From a virus: a stretch of 64,000 bases of DNA. A program made the position numbers and the translations under genes. The notes beneath the pieces are model-generated. The model ran no database searches, was not told the DNA's origin, and saw only the letters and a list, made by a program, of their open reading frames with translations. This document shows, one piece after another, positions 18,880 through 28,484 of the stretch (the stretch's first letter is position 1; the number at the start of each line of letters is the position of its first letter). Location of the stretch: positions 1 through 64,000 of IMG/VR virus record IMGVR_UViG_3300022751_000016. One strand, 5' to 3'.

Positions 18880-18932
18880 TAAAAGTAATTGGTTTATTTT
18901 TAATTCTAAAATTGGTTAGTTCTATAATAATT
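18880..18932 (-). promoter_or_regulatory. Dyad-class promoter of the scaffold/capsid operon
   Basis: Minus strand: AATTAT-N7-CTAACC (degenerate dyad), AA, TTTT, 20 bases, TACTTTTA. The spacing is identical to the other dyad promoters; the dyad half-sites are the weakest of the six. Confidence 0.6.
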
Positions 18933-18952
18933 ATTATTTTTTTAAGTAATCA

Positions 18953-18968
18953 TTACTAAATTTAGTAA
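18953..18968. repeat. 16-base perfect palindrome between portal and scaffold genes
   Basis: TTACTAAATTTAGTAA, seven bases after the portal stop. It could form a hairpin in the portal mRNA or be a protein-binding site near the scaffold promoter. Confidence 0.6.
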
Positions 18969-18974
18969 CCATCT

Positions 18975-21791
18975 TTAATTTTTATTGATTATCGAGTTTA
19001 TATGTGTTAATTCCTGACCTCTTTCTTTAATATCTAACTCTCTTGCTCTCATAGCTAACTCCTCAGTTTTTACTCCTAGCTTAGCTCTTTCCTGTTCGTC
19101 TTTGTTATTAATATTTATTTCTTTTAATTGTAAGTCAGCTTGTTTAAATGAATTGTTAATACCGTCTCTAGTTGCTTCTATTACGGCATCTGTTCCTTGT
19201 TGACTGAAAGCTTTCTGATTAACTCTGGATGTTGCATCGATTCTTGCTTCTTCTAACTTAGTCATATTCTTTTCATCTTCAATAGATTTTAAGAATGCAT
19301 TCTGATTAGCTTTTTCTTGCACCTGAACCTGTAATTGTTTATCCAACATATCTGATTCATGTTGTCTGGCATCTAGTGTCTCTTGTGCAATACGTTTCTC
19401 ATTTTCTTGCGCCAAAGCTTTCAATTCTATAATGGTGTCACTAGTGAAGATTTCAAATATGTCGTTTACGCTTTGAGTAATTGTATTATTATTTGCAATA
19501 ACTTGTTTTAAAGTTTCAATAATTTTTCTATCTTTACTTCCTGTAACTGCAACTACTCCTAATTTTCTAAGAGGGAAATTTGGGTCTTCTTTCATAATAT
19601 CTAGAAAGTACGTATCTCCGTCTGAGTTTGTAGCAATTGTTGTATTATCTCTATTATTGCTTTGACACCATTGCGCCACTGCTAAATGTACATCTGAAGC
19701 TTTTGCTTTTGCTTCATTCATCTCATCATAAATAGGTGCTAATTGTGCATATGAAGCTTGAGCTCCTTGTTTAACTCCTTCTGCTGTTGTATAATGATTC
19801 GGTTGTCCTAATAATTGTGGTGTAATTCCTATCTGTTCAAATGCTTCTTGTTTATATGCTCTTGCAAGTTCCATTCTATATTGAACCTGAGTACCATATG
19901 TTAAATCTTGTCTTTGAAATGAATTTATAGGCTGGTTTCCTGCTGTATTTTGTTTAGACATATCTACAGGTAATATTCCTGTATTTACCGCCGTATTCAT
20001 TAAATCTAATAAAGCTTCTTCGTGCGTACCATTATCTTTATATTCGGAGGGTAAGTAATTAATATCCATCAAGAAGAATATTCCAATTTCTCTTTCTAAG
20101 ATATCTGTTATTTGGTTCATACAAATGTTGTGAAGCACTTGATATGGAGCCATCTTAGCAGCTAAAGAGCTGGTAATTAATCCTGCGACAGGTAATTGAA
20201 AATTGTAAAAATCACTGTTGGATTTAATTTGAAAATCTAAAGGTCTGATATCTAAATATAAATCACTCTTCAATCTAGAACCTGTAGCTCTAACTTTAAT
20301 ACCTTTCCATATTTCAGGTACGTATTGATAAACTATTGTGTCTTTATATTTAATTAAGTTATTATTTTGTTTAGCTCTTACAATTTCTTCTAATGAAACA
20401 TTTCTAACTTTTTTTATTTCGTTCTCTGTTATATATCCGTCCATTAAATCGTCTGTAACAATCATTTGAACCAGTACTCCTTGCTCATTTTCATGCGTTA
20501 TAAGACCTATTCTTTTGTAAGACCTCCAATATGCTTCTGTAACTTGTAAAAGGTCTGTTCTTACGTCTATGTCACTTCTTTGTTCGCGAGCATATGAAGT
20601 TGTTAAACTAGTTATTCCTGTATTATATTCTGGCAACCAATCTTTAACAGTGTATTCTTCCCCTTCTTTGTTTTTTAAAGTCCTTTCTCCCAGAGGTACT
20701 CCTAAAGCACCTTCGTATTGTTTTAATAAATCGTGGGTGTAGTAGTTTTGAAATGGGACTATGTGGTCTTCTCCAAAACTTTTCTTAACTATATTTGAAA
20801 TAGAACTTCCTCCGCCTCCATAGTCTTCCTCTTGATTCCAATATCTTGAAACACTTTCTTGTTCATCCGCAGTCATTAGATGACCGTAAAGATTTAAAAC
20901 ATCTGAAGCACTGAAAGCATGTGTTCTACCTACAAATTCTCCGTTTTGTGGATATTTAGCGTCTACGTCTTCTGAAAAGAACACTTCTTCTGGTCTCCAA
21001 CTTTCTACAGTGTAGTGGTCAAATCCTATTCTATAATGTCTAAACCATCTTCCTGTTAAAAGCCTGTCAATGAATTCTTGTCTGTCAAGTCCATCTAAAG
21101 AGAAGCGCATTCTATCTTCATTCAAAGTGTTTTGTGCCCACTCTGTAGCTAATACTTTAAAGTTTTTAGCCATGAATATTTCTATCTCATCAGGTGTCAG
21201 AGCTTTTTTCTGCTGTTCTAATTCTTGTTGATATGCTTGATACTCTTCTTCTGTTTCAAATTCATTTCTGGCAGGGTCTATTCCTTTCATTAAAAGGAGT
21301 TTAGTTAACTCGTTCTGCCAAGTCTCTGTTGCATATTGTTGAAGTCTTTCTGTTTTTTCTCGAATAAATTCGTTTGTAGAATATTCATCCTTAGACTCCA
21401 CTCTATAGACATCCTTGAAATCCAAATAGATTCCTAAAAGTGCATTTACAACTATTCCTATAAAATCATAATGCTTGATATACGTAGGCACTCCTTGGTC
21501 TTCTCTAAGAGTTCTAATTTGTGAATCAAACCAAGGCATTTCCTGAAAATCCCCCATACCTGTTCCAGCATAGGTGAATCTTCCTTGTTGCATTTCATAA
21601 TAATCTATAAAGTGTCGGTTTTTAATCCTCTGCCTTTGTCCAATCATTTCTAAATTGTCCATAACAGCCTTCTTCCAAGCTTTATTCTTACGTTTTGTAG
21701 GAATAGACTGATTAACCCATATACCACTATTTATAGTGTTTGCACCTAGTCCGTTAAAAAACGAAAAACCTATATCATTTCCTTGTTCCAT
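18975..21791 (-). CDS. Portal protein
   Basis: 938 residues. The order TerL-portal-scaffold-capsid, the size, and the layout (an alpha/beta body with residues such as MELARAYKQEAFEQIGITPQ in the stem and crown, then a coiled coil from about 800 rich in Gln, Glu and Lys) fit large podovirus portals. A dodecameric ring for DNA entry and exit at the head vertex is known for the family. The long helical C-terminal barrel is longer than in most portals. Confidence 0.85.
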   Translation of the reverse strand: MEQGNDIGFSFFNGLGANTINSGIWVNQSIPTKRKNKAWKKAVMDNLEMIGQRQRIKNRHFIDYYEMQQGRFTYAGTGMGDFQEMPWFDSQIRTLREDQGVPTYIKHYDFIGIVVNALLGIYLDFKDVYRVESKDEYSTNEFIREKTERLQQYATETWQNELTKLLLMKGIDPARNEFETEEEYQAYQQELEQQKKALTPDEIEIFMAKNFKVLATEWAQNTLNEDRMRFSLDGLDRQEFIDRLLTGRWFRHYRIGFDHYTVESWRPEEVFFSEDVDAKYPQNGEFVGRTHAFSASDVLNLYGHLMTADEQESVSRYWNQEEDYGGGGSSISNIVKKSFGEDHIVPFQNYYTHDLLKQYEGALGVPLGERTLKNKEGEEYTVKDWLPEYNTGITSLTTSYAREQRSDIDVRTDLLQVTEAYWRSYKRIGLITHENEQGVLVQMIVTDDLMDGYITENEIKKVRNVSLEEIVRAKQNNNLIKYKDTIVYQYVPEIWKGIKVRATGSRLKSDLYLDIRPLDFQIKSNSDFYNFQLPVAGLITSSLAAKMAPYQVLHNICMNQITDILEREIGIFFLMDINYLPSEYKDNGTHEEALLDLMNTAVNTGILPVDMSKQNTAGNQPINSFQRQDLTYGTQVQYRMELARAYKQEAFEQIGITPQLLGQPNHYTTAEGVKQGAQASYAQLAPIYDEMNEAKAKASDVHLAVAQWCQSNNRDNTTIATNSDGDTYFLDIMKEDPNFPLRKLGVVAVTGSKDRKIIETLKQVIANNNTITQSVNDIFEIFTSDTIIELKALAQENEKRIAQETLDARQHESDMLDKQLQVQVQEKANQNAFLKSIEDEKNMTKLEEARIDATSRVNQKAFSQQGTDAVIEATRDGINNSFKQADLQLKEININNKDEQERAKLGVKTEELAMRARELDIKERGQELTHINSIINKN

Positions 21792-21810
21792 TTATTAAAT
21801 TTCAATCTTG

Positions 21811-21863
21811 CAAAGTTAAGGATATAATACTCATTGTTAAAATTGGTTATTTTCTGTGTAATT
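21811..21863 (-). promoter_or_regulatory. Dyad-class promoter of the portal gene
   Basis: Minus strand: AATTAC-N7-ATAACC (21863-21845), AA, TTTT, 20 bases, TAACTTTG (21818-21811). The dyad and its flanks are identical over more than 20 bases to those upstream of base 375 and, inverted, upstream of 49664. The ATG is 20 bases further on. Confidence 0.75.
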
Positions 21864-21869
21864 AAGACA

Positions 21870-24485
21870 CTATTTTCTTCTGTAGAATCCTCTTCTTGTG
21901 GATGGGTTGGAGTAGAAGTTTCTGCCAACTTTTGGAGCTTGTTTTACTTCTTCATCGTCTTTTTTTCTAGTCATTCCTTTTGGATAAATATAATTCTTTT
22001 CTAATACGTGTAGTAAACCTACAGCTCCAATATGACCACTTATCCTATCAAAGTTTCCACTATCATTATATCCAATTATTTCTGACAGTAAATGTATATC
22101 ATCTATCGTTTGAACTCTTTTAATAACAACTTTTTCACCTAAATCATTTAGCACTTCTACAGATTCGTCTAAGTAGTTAGCGTACATTGATATTAACTTC
22201 CTTTTACTTTGTTTTGGTGTATAACCCCACTTTCTAGCGTCATTAGTAGTATAGTTTAAAACAGAATTGAAATCAATATGCTTTTCTAAATAAACTTCTT
22301 CTAACCTTAGATTTTCTAAATATGTTTGAAATACTCCTAAATCTTCATTCTCAGGTAATGATATCGCGTTATATGCCTCTAAAAGTAAATGTACTTTTTG
22401 ATTTAATTCTTTATATGTTTTAGGTCTTGCTGCATAAGAAGCTACTAAATATCTACCCATAGGGTCTCCAAATAAAGGGTACTTATATATTCCAACAGTA
22501 CAAACTGAATTTGTTGAGCTTGTAGTTTCCTGTTTATAAAAGTCAATAGATGCAACATACATGTATTTAGGTGGTTTGAAATCAGGAATATCTTCTATAA
22601 TTAAATATGGCGCATCTTGATTATCTCCTGTAAATGGAAATTCTACTAAATCTTTTGTTGAAATTTTGGAAATTATTTTTCCATTGGTATCTTTTATTAA
22701 ATCTCTTCTTCTATCCCATTTTCCAGTTGTAATTAAATATTCTCTATGTTTTACAGCTTCATCATAAACATTACTGAATGGTGATATAGTTGCGCTTAAG
22801 AATACTTCTTCTGGGTCAATAGGGTATTGTACAGTTTCTTGCTGTAGTAGTAGGTTGTCATTTTTGACAGTGTCTCTGTCTTTTTTTAAGACTTCTAAAT
22901 TATGAACCCAATCAGCTTGATGTATTAAAATGGTATCTAGAAATTCAGATTTTATTCCTAAAAACTGCCCAAATGGTCTTACTATTACTTTCAATCCTGT
23001 TTTGTAACTCATTTGGGCAGGGATAAAAGTAGCAAAAGTTCTCCTCTTAAAAGATATAGCTTCTTTTGGTATTTTATTTTCAAAAGTTTCCCAATCCATT
23101 TCTAAAAAATTTAGAGAGCTTGGATTAGCTAAAGCTGCCATTGCATCTCCTGACAATGAAGATTCTCCTCCTGTACCAACACATATAGGAACACACTTCC
23201 ACCTAGTTTTTGTTTCAAAAGAAGGTTTGGCAGCAAGGTAGGATTTCTTCCAGTCAAACTTTCCAATTTCTTCTATTAAATAACAACTTGGAGCTCCCCC
23301 CGCTGTCTTTTGTGTAGATGTAACTTTACCATTTGCTAAGTTTTTCACTAAAAATCTAGAATACTCTACTAAGTTGCTGGAAGATGTTTTTAACCCTAAC
23401 TCTACAGAACCTCCTAACCATTCCTGACTTTGAGTGTAAAGATAAAACGCTTTTGGTACGTACTTCATTGCTGTTTTTATCTTATGCGTTAAATCAATTA
23501 AATCTCCCTCTGAACCAGATGTTATTGTAGAAGAAGAGTTTGGTTTAGTTAGAGCTTTCCAATAACAATATGAAGACATTAAAGTTGATTTACCTAAACG
23601 TCTACTTCCATATAGCATTACTCCTTTATTACCTTCTTTTTCCGCTCGTTTTATATCTTCTACAAATAACCACTCATTATCTCGGAAATCGGGTGTTACA
23701 ATAGGTTCTGAGTTATCTTCCTGTGGTATAGGGGTTTTAAAAAAGTTTAAATGCCAATATAACCAAGGATGTATAAAATATCCATCTACTTCAAAACCTT
23801 TAGTTATTTTCAACCACTCATTCTGCCAAAAAGATATTACAGGTTTTTCCTGTTCCCAATAATGTTTTTTATCATTCCACTCTTTTACTTTACCTTGTTT
23901 ATCTAAATCCTTGTAAAAAGTTTTATCTGTTATTTCTTTAGATAGTTTGAGAGCCTCTGTTGCATCTCTAATATCTGAATTAACAATAGGTAACACTAGA
24001 GCCATTGGTAGAGATGCTATTTGGTCAGAATAGAATCTAAACCTTAAGTCTTCTGATTTTTGATGTATGTTTAACGTATCTAGTTTATCTTGTATTTTTA
24101 TTTTTGCGGTGAATACTTCATCTTGGAATAATATCTCATTATTCTTTAAATCTATTTCTTCCGCGCTATCATCAGATGATTCTACTAATTCATCTAGCTT
24201 ATAATCCAAATATACCTCACACTTGTTTATATGTAAGTTTATTATTTTTAAAGTAGAGTCTATAAACCTTTGTGTTTTCTGTAATTTTCTATCTGCTTCC
24301 GCACCTTTTATAAAAGCAGTTAATCTTGTAACAATAGACAATGTTAAATCATTTTCTTGTTTAAATAATTTTTGCTTTTTTATAGGGTCTTCTTCATTAT
24401 CCCATTTATTACTTTCTATTACAGCTGCATTTCTCTTGAAGTATTCTTTGTGCTGTTTTACGAACTTATCTACAAACTGACTCAT
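21870..24485 (-). CDS. terL: Terminase large subunit
   Basis: 871 residues. ATPase domain: Walker A GSRRLGKS (about 293-300), Walker B CYLIEEIG (about 401-408). C-terminal RNase H-like nuclease begins with YVASIDFY (Asp about 648), with later acidic positions around DDIHLLSEIIGYND. It packages DNA into the prohead through the portal. Longer than typical terminases because of about 270 N-terminal residues. The first four bases overlap the homing-nuclease stop. Confidence 0.93.
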   Translation of the reverse strand: MSQFVDKFVKQHKEYFKRNAAVIESNKWDNEEDPIKKQKLFKQENDLTLSIVTRLTAFIKGAEADRKLQKTQRFIDSTLKIINLHINKCEVYLDYKLDELVESSDDSAEEIDLKNNEILFQDEVFTAKIKIQDKLDTLNIHQKSEDLRFRFYSDQIASLPMALVLPIVNSDIRDATEALKLSKEITDKTFYKDLDKQGKVKEWNDKKHYWEQEKPVISFWQNEWLKITKGFEVDGYFIHPWLYWHLNFFKTPIPQEDNSEPIVTPDFRDNEWLFVEDIKRAEKEGNKGVMLYGSRRLGKSTLMSSYCYWKALTKPNSSSTITSGSEGDLIDLTHKIKTAMKYVPKAFYLYTQSQEWLGGSVELGLKTSSSNLVEYSRFLVKNLANGKVTSTQKTAGGAPSCYLIEEIGKFDWKKSYLAAKPSFETKTRWKCVPICVGTGGESSLSGDAMAALANPSSLNFLEMDWETFENKIPKEAISFKRRTFATFIPAQMSYKTGLKVIVRPFGQFLGIKSEFLDTILIHQADWVHNLEVLKKDRDTVKNDNLLLQQETVQYPIDPEEVFLSATISPFSNVYDEAVKHREYLITTGKWDRRRDLIKDTNGKIISKISTKDLVEFPFTGDNQDAPYLIIEDIPDFKPPKYMYVASIDFYKQETTSSTNSVCTVGIYKYPLFGDPMGRYLVASYAARPKTYKELNQKVHLLLEAYNAISLPENEDLGVFQTYLENLRLEEVYLEKHIDFNSVLNYTTNDARKWGYTPKQSKRKLISMYANYLDESVEVLNDLGEKVVIKRVQTIDDIHLLSEIIGYNDSGNFDRISGHIGAVGLLHVLEKNYIYPKGMTRKKDDEEVKQAPKVGRNFYSNPSTRRGFYRRK

Positions 24486-25651
24486 TTAAGATTTATTATT
24501 TCATTAATAGGTAATGACATTTTATAACATTCTGAATATCCGTTAAATAGTATACCTACTTTGTGTTTGTACTTTTTATATTTTTTATGTAATTTTTCCT
24601 CTAAATCCCATATTGTTGATGCATCGGAGCTGTATAGATATAATTCTTCATAATCATAAGGCATATTATTTTTATTAAATCTTTCAGATAATTCTCTAAA
24701 TGTCTTACCTATTTTGTAAAATGTTTCTTCATCTTTGTTACACTTTATAAGATATAGATGAGTTGTTCTTCCTTTAGCTAAATACACATATCCATCTTTT
24801 GTATGATGATGTTTTCCACTGTATTTGGAATCTTCCATTCTGCACTTAGGGCATGTAAAACCATTTAGATAATTATTTGGTAGGGTTTTAAATTTAGAAT
24901 CATGCTTTTTACATCTTATTTCTAATTCTTTTCTACAACCTTCATATATAGTGTCTGTATAATCATGTAAATCTCCATAAACTTCCACAGATTCTTCAAT
25001 AAATTGTTCAGTCGTTTTCTTTCTTAAAAGGCTATAATTCTCTTCTGCACATTTTGGACATTTCTGTCCGCCTAATCTATTTGTTACGCGTATAGTAAAT
25101 TCATGGTCATGTACAGTACACGTTAAATCTACTTTACCTCTGGAATTAATATCTTTAACTTTAGAGTGGTCTGTTATATCTCCAAACAATTTGACAGATT
25201 CCTCTATAAACAAATCTACATTATTGTATTTAGACTTTAATCTGCATTTAGGACATGCTTGTCCATGTAGTAAATCAAATGGGCGTTTCAAAAATGACCC
25301 GTGTAATTTACATATTAGCTCAACCTCTGTTGTATTGTTTTTATACTCTACTTTAGACGTATCATATAAGTCTCCGTACATCTCTACCAACTCTTCTGAA
25401 AACTTTTCTTTTCCTTTAGAATTTAATTTTGACATTTTATCTTTCTCACAACAATAGGGTACACAACCTTTCTTATGATTCTTTGGAATTATATTAAAAT
25501 ACTTATCATGTTTTTTGCAATATATTTCTACAGGTGTTAAGTTACCAACATAAATCACTCTATCATAACCATAAGCATCTCCATGTTTTTCTTGGAACTG
25601 TTCTATGACTTTTTCTCTAGTTAGTTTATTATGCGCTGTTCTTTTATTCAT
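24482..25651 (-). CDS. Free-standing homing endonuclease, zinc-repeat plus GIY-YIG
   Basis: 389 residues. Four zinc modules (CKKHDKYF, CKLHGSF...CPKC, CTVHDHEF...CPKC, CKKHDSKF...CPKC) related to those of the 507-residue nuclease occupy residues 30-275. The C-terminus (about 290-350) has GYVYLA, YLIKC, FYKIGKTFRELSERF, matching the MUG113/T5orf172 branch of GIY-YIG nucleases. Inserted upstream of terL with a four-base overlap. Confidence 0.82.
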   Translation of the reverse strand: MNKRTAHNKLTREKVIEQFQEKHGDAYGYDRVIYVGNLTPVEIYCKKHDKYFNIIPKNHKKGCVPYCCEKDKMSKLNSKGKEKFSEELVEMYGDLYDTSKVEYKNNTTEVELICKLHGSFLKRPFDLLHGQACPKCRLKSKYNNVDLFIEESVKLFGDITDHSKVKDINSRGKVDLTCTVHDHEFTIRVTNRLGGQKCPKCAEENYSLLRKKTTEQFIEESVEVYGDLHDYTDTIYEGCRKELEIRCKKHDSKFKTLPNNYLNGFTCPKCRMEDSKYSGKHHHTKDGYVYLAKGRTTHLYLIKCNKDEETFYKIGKTFRELSERFNKNNMPYDYEELYLYSSDASTIWDLEEKLHKKYKKYKHKVGILFNGYSECYKMSLPINEIINLK

Positions 25652-25665
25652 ATTTTAAACAATAA

Positions 25666-25688
25666 AACCTCCACACTAGGTAGAGGTT
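25666..25688 (-). terminator. Hairpin before the GIY-YIG gene
   Basis: AACCTC / GAGGTT with an 11-base loop, followed on the minus strand by TTATTGTTT and on the plus strand by GGTTTTT. Probably a partial terminator after the 154-residue gene. Confidence 0.6.
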
Positions 25689-25693
25689 GGTTT

Positions 25694-26158
25694 TTAAAGG
25701 TTTTCTAAATCCTTGATATTTTTAAAGGCTTTCACCACTTCTTGTATTGCTGACGGTGGAATTCTGTCTTTATAGTGCTTTATTAAGTCTGGATTTATTT
25801 CTTTTGCTGTTCCTTTTTCTATGATGAACATTAACTTATTTTTACTGTTTTTTAACTGTTCTAATTCTTTTTCCGCCGATTCTGGAATTTCAATTAAACC
25901 TTTAACTAATTCATAAGCTGTCAAAACTCTTTCTTTTAGATTATTTAAGTCTGTTGCGTAGAGCATTGGAACTGTTTTTGTATCTAGAACAAACTGTGTT
26001 GCTTTTTCTAAGTTGTCTGGAGCGTCAATAATTTCTTTAACTCTTTCTTTAATTGATGCTGTTACTTCTTCATTGTTTTTTTCGAAGAAAGTATTGTATT
26101 CTTTCCATTCCTTAAATAAAATCTCGAATTGAGATAGTAGTGTTTTTTGTATGTCCAT
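25694..26158 (-). CDS. Uncharacterised helical protein, 154 residues
   Basis: Helical and charged throughout, starting MDIQKTLLSQFEILFKEWKEY. Not recognised. It abuts the 82-residue gene with no gap. Position upstream of terL makes a packaging or assembly role possible, including a small terminase subunit, but no motif proves it. Confidence 0.6.
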   Translation of the reverse strand: MDIQKTLLSQFEILFKEWKEYNTFFEKNNEEVTASIKERVKEIIDAPDNLEKATQFVLDTKTVPMLYATDLNNLKERVLTAYELVKGLIEIPESAEKELEQLKNSKNKLMFIIEKGTAKEINPDLIKHYKDRIPPSAIQEVVKAFKNIKDLENL

Positions 26159-26407
26159 TTATTTATTGTTTATCCACTCATTAAATTCTTCTTGTGACGC
26201 TGGCTCTTCTTGTTTTATTTTTGAGCTATTCACTTTTTCTTGCGCGATGTAAATTTCTTCATCTGTTGCTGTCAATAAACTTTTTCCGTTTAATGCTTTA
26301 GGTCTTAGAAATGAATATAGAATTTCTCCCATAGTGCAATCTGGATTGTTTTCAGCCATGCTAAATAGTTCTGTTATTATAGCTGCTTTGTAAGTTGGTT
26401 TTTCCAT
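26159..26407 (-). CDS. Uncharacterised 82-residue protein
   Basis: Begins MEKPTYKAAIITELFSMAE; the central NPDCTMGEILYSFLRPKAL suggests a small helical domain. The C-terminus is acidic. Not recognised. Directly coupled to the 154-residue gene. Confidence 0.55.
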   Translation of the reverse strand: MEKPTYKAAIITELFSMAENNPDCTMGEILYSFLRPKALNGKSLLTATDEEIYIAQEKVNSSKIKQEEPASQEEFNEWINNK

Positions 26408-26414
26408 TTTTATT

Positions 26415-26744
26415 CTATTGTACTACAGTACCTTTTAATATTAATTGTGTATTTTTTTGTTCGCCGTTTTCTTTAAAACTTATTTTTACTGTTTTTGTAA
26501 ACACTCCCAATGATTTTGCGTCATATTTTACAGTTCCTTTGCTGTTGTTTTCATCTACTTTTTCAGTTGCTGTAACTGTACATCCGCAAGTTTTTACTAA
26601 TGTTAAATCTTCTATTTTATTTCCTGTGAATATTAGTTCTGTTGTTGTATCCGTATTTCTTTTTATTGTGCCAAAAAATAATTCCGCTTGACCATTATTA
26701 TTCTTTGATAATTTGGCTTTATCGTTTAAACTTTTTAATTCCAT
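26415..26744 (-). CDS. DUF1573-like Ig-fold protein
   Basis: 109 residues, beta-rich. The segment LTLVKTCGCTVTATEK carries the CGC motif typical of DUF1573 domains, common in Bacteroidota cell-envelope proteins. No signal peptide is present, so in the phage it is more likely a virion Ig-like accessory domain than an exported protein. The C-terminal strand LILKGTVVQ completes the domain. Confidence 0.65.
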   Translation of the reverse strand: MELKSLNDKAKLSKNNNGQAELFFGTIKRNTDTTTELIFTGNKIEDLTLVKTCGCTVTATEKVDENNSKGTVKYDAKSLGVFTKTVKISFKENGEQKNTQLILKGTVVQ

Positions 26745-26745
26745 T

Positions 26746-27042
26746 TTATTCCCATTTTTTTAGCGGGCAATCTTCACCCTCTTCTTTTGTTATTAAACTT
26801 TTCCAATACACATCACAAAGACATATTGTACATTCTCCTAAGTCCTCGCTTTTAGACATTGTAATGAATGAAAATAGATTAGAAAACACTTTATATACTT
26901 TTAATTTTATTGTTGATTTATTTGTGTTTTTTGAATTGTGTGGGCAACTGAAACAAACTTTTCTTCTTCTTAATACCCAAGAGGAATAATCTGTTCTGAA
27001 TCTACTCTTTATTATATTAAGTATTGTTTTGCATATTTTCAT
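26746..27042 (-). CDS. Small Cys-rich protein, possible zinc binding
   Basis: 98 residues, basic N-terminal half. Cysteine pairs VCFSCPHN and CTICLC plus a later Cys suggest one zinc site. Not otherwise recognised. It overlaps the next gene upstream by 26 bases. Confidence 0.55.
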   Translation of the reverse strand: MKICKTILNIIKSRFRTDYSSWVLRRRKVCFSCPHNSKNTNKSTIKLKVYKVFSNLFSFITMSKSEDLGECTICLCDVYWKSLITKEEGEDCPLKKWE

Positions 27043-27403
27043 ATTCTTCTAATTCTAATTGTGAATGTTTTAAATAGGAAAGAAACATACAGTCTTTATT
27101 AAATACATTTGTTATATAATCATATTCTATTGACATTGCCATTTTCTGTACTCTTTCATATCTTCTAATGTGATTGTCAGGTAGTTTTTTTTCTTTTGAA
27201 AATGTTGCCGACTTTCTTGCTCCTTCTAAACTTGTAAATATATATCCTACGTAGGGTAATTCAAATGCAGGGACACTATCTTCTTTAACTTTAATTTCCA
27301 TGTATTCTATTAAGCACCTCAGAAAATCATCCATTTCTTCTGGAGATATTCTTGTTCTGCTTTCACAAGCTTTATTAATTAAATCTTTTCTATACTTTAT
27401 CAT
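27017..27403 (-). CDS. HU/IHF-like DNA-binding candidate
   Basis: 128 residues. The pattern RKDLINKACESRTRISPEEMDDFLRCLIEYMEIKV followed by VPAFELPYVGYIF resembles the two helices and the start of the beta-arm of HU/IHF proteins. crAss-like phages carry IHF-like genes in their structural region. A small terminase subunit is the main alternative. The match is weak and needs a profile search. Confidence 0.5.
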   Translation of the reverse strand: MIKYRKDLINKACESRTRISPEEMDDFLRCLIEYMEIKVKEDSVPAFELPYVGYIFTSLEGARKSATFSKEKKLPDNHIRRYERVQKMAMSIEYDYITNVFNKDCMFLSYLKHSQLELEEYENMQNNT

Positions 27404-27794
27404 CTTTTTCGCAGAATATTGTGTAGAATATTGCTTTCTTATCTTTAGCTAAAAATCTGTTTTTTAATTCCAAAAGTCTTTTATTAACTATTTTCTCTCT
27501 ATAATTTGTGGGATGTTTTTCTAAAAATCCTTTTGTTGTTAGAATGAAGTTTATTTGGTCTAAATGTTTTTCATTCATTTTATTCTCCAGAAGTATTGCC
27601 TTTTTTGTATTTGCATTATACCCAGACTTTAAATATGTTCTTAAAACTACACCTTGTTTATTTGTCAATATTTCTCCAAGTTCTACAATAGAATATATGT
27701 GAATAACTAGATTTAACAGTTCTAAATCATTTGTATATTTGAATTTTGAAAAAAAATGTTTATGAGTTTCAGATGTAAACTTATCTACTGCCAT
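27390..27794 (-). CDS. Helical, possibly winged-helix protein, 134 residues
   Basis: The middle (LTNKQGVVLRTYLKSGYNANTK then INFILTTKGFL) looks like a helix-turn-helix with a following wing. It could be a small terminase subunit or a DNA-binding regulator of the late operon. Overlaps neighbours by 14 and 10 bases. Confidence 0.55.
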   Translation of the reverse strand: MAVDKFTSETHKHFFSKFKYTNDLELLNLVIHIYSIVELGEILTNKQGVVLRTYLKSGYNANTKKAILLENKMNEKHLDQINFILTTKGFLEKHPTNYREKIVNKRLLELKNRFLAKDKKAIFYTIFCEKDDKV

Positions 27795-28093
27795 AATAAT
27801 TCTGTGTGTTTTTTAAAAAGCTCTGTAGCAACTGTAAAACTCATTCCTGAATAGTGGAAATTATACTCTTTAGTTACTGGGTCTACAAATTCTAAATTTT
27901 CTGGTGGTTCTCCATTAAATCTTATGTGTACGGAGTGTGTGTATTTTTGTATGTATGGAACTGTATACACTACATCTTTATAATTATACTCATTATATCT
28001 GAATGGTTCTTCTATTGTTTTCTCCGCGCCTTGGCTTAATAAAAACTCGTCAATGTACCTTATAAATAATTTATGTAGTCTATTAAGTTTCAT
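27785..28093 (-). CDS. First gene of the late operon, unknown
   Basis: 102 residues, mixed alpha/beta (MKLNRLHKLFIRYIDEFL...). Not recognised. The ATG is seven bases from the -7 box, so the message is probably leaderless or nearly so. Confidence 0.6.
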   Translation of the reverse strand: MKLNRLHKLFIRYIDEFLLSQGAEKTIEEPFRYNEYNYKDVVYTVPYIQKYTHSVHIRFNGEPPENLEFVDPVTKEYNFHYSGMSFTVATELFKKHTELLWQ

Positions 28094-28100
28094 ATGGGTA

Positions 28101-28132
28101 CAAATATATGCAATTAAAACTTAACTTCCAAA
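28101..28132 (-). promoter_or_regulatory. Promoter of the leftward late operon
   Basis: Minus strand: TTTG (28132-28129), exactly 20 bases, TATATTTG (28108-28101). It fits the Bacteroidota housekeeping consensus perfectly and is back to back with the rightward promoter at 28160. No dyad. Confidence 0.8.
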
Positions 28133-28159
28133 TTTATTATGTTAAATTTATCTTAATTG

Positions 28160-28191
28160 TTTGTTTTCTATTTTTATTATTCGTATATTTG
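28160..28191 (+). promoter_or_regulatory. First rightward promoter
   Basis: TTTG, 20 bases, TATATTTG; 24 bases before the ATG at 28216. The 27 bases between this and the leftward late promoter are a natural site for control of the divergent switch. Confidence 0.8.
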
Positions 28192-28215
28192 CCTTATTTT
28201 AACTATTCAAATACA

Positions 28216-28473
28216 ATGAACAACAATAGACTCGGCTTTGACGAATTTTCAGAAACTCTTTTGGAACTAACATCTTCACACGTTTTAGACAATTTTTATA
28301 TTGAAACTTATGCAGATTTTTGCAATAGTTTAATATTTGACTTTTGGAAAGAATACTATTATTCAGAGATAGATTTATCTATTCGACATTTTGCTTCTAT
28401 AATGGAAATATTCTTTATTAACTTGTTTCAGCATTCTCCATCTTCTTCACGAGTTACAGAAATTAAGTTATAG
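28216..28473 (+). CDS. Uncharacterised 85-residue protein
   Basis: An upstream in-frame start exists at 28108, but it lies before the promoter, so I use the ATG at 28216 (MNNNRLGFDEFSETLLEL). Acidic, aromatic and helical. Not recognised. As the first gene from the divergent region it may be an early regulator. Confidence 0.6.
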   Translation: MNNNRLGFDEFSETLLELTSSHVLDNFYIETYADFCNSLIFDFWKEYYYSEIDLSIRHFASIMEIFFINLFQHSPSSSRVTEIKL

Positions 28474-28484
28474 GAAAAAATAAT

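Noticed and set aside
28108-28215. 36-codon hydrophobic extension of the 85-residue gene
   Set aside because: It lies upstream of the perfect promoter at 28160-28191.
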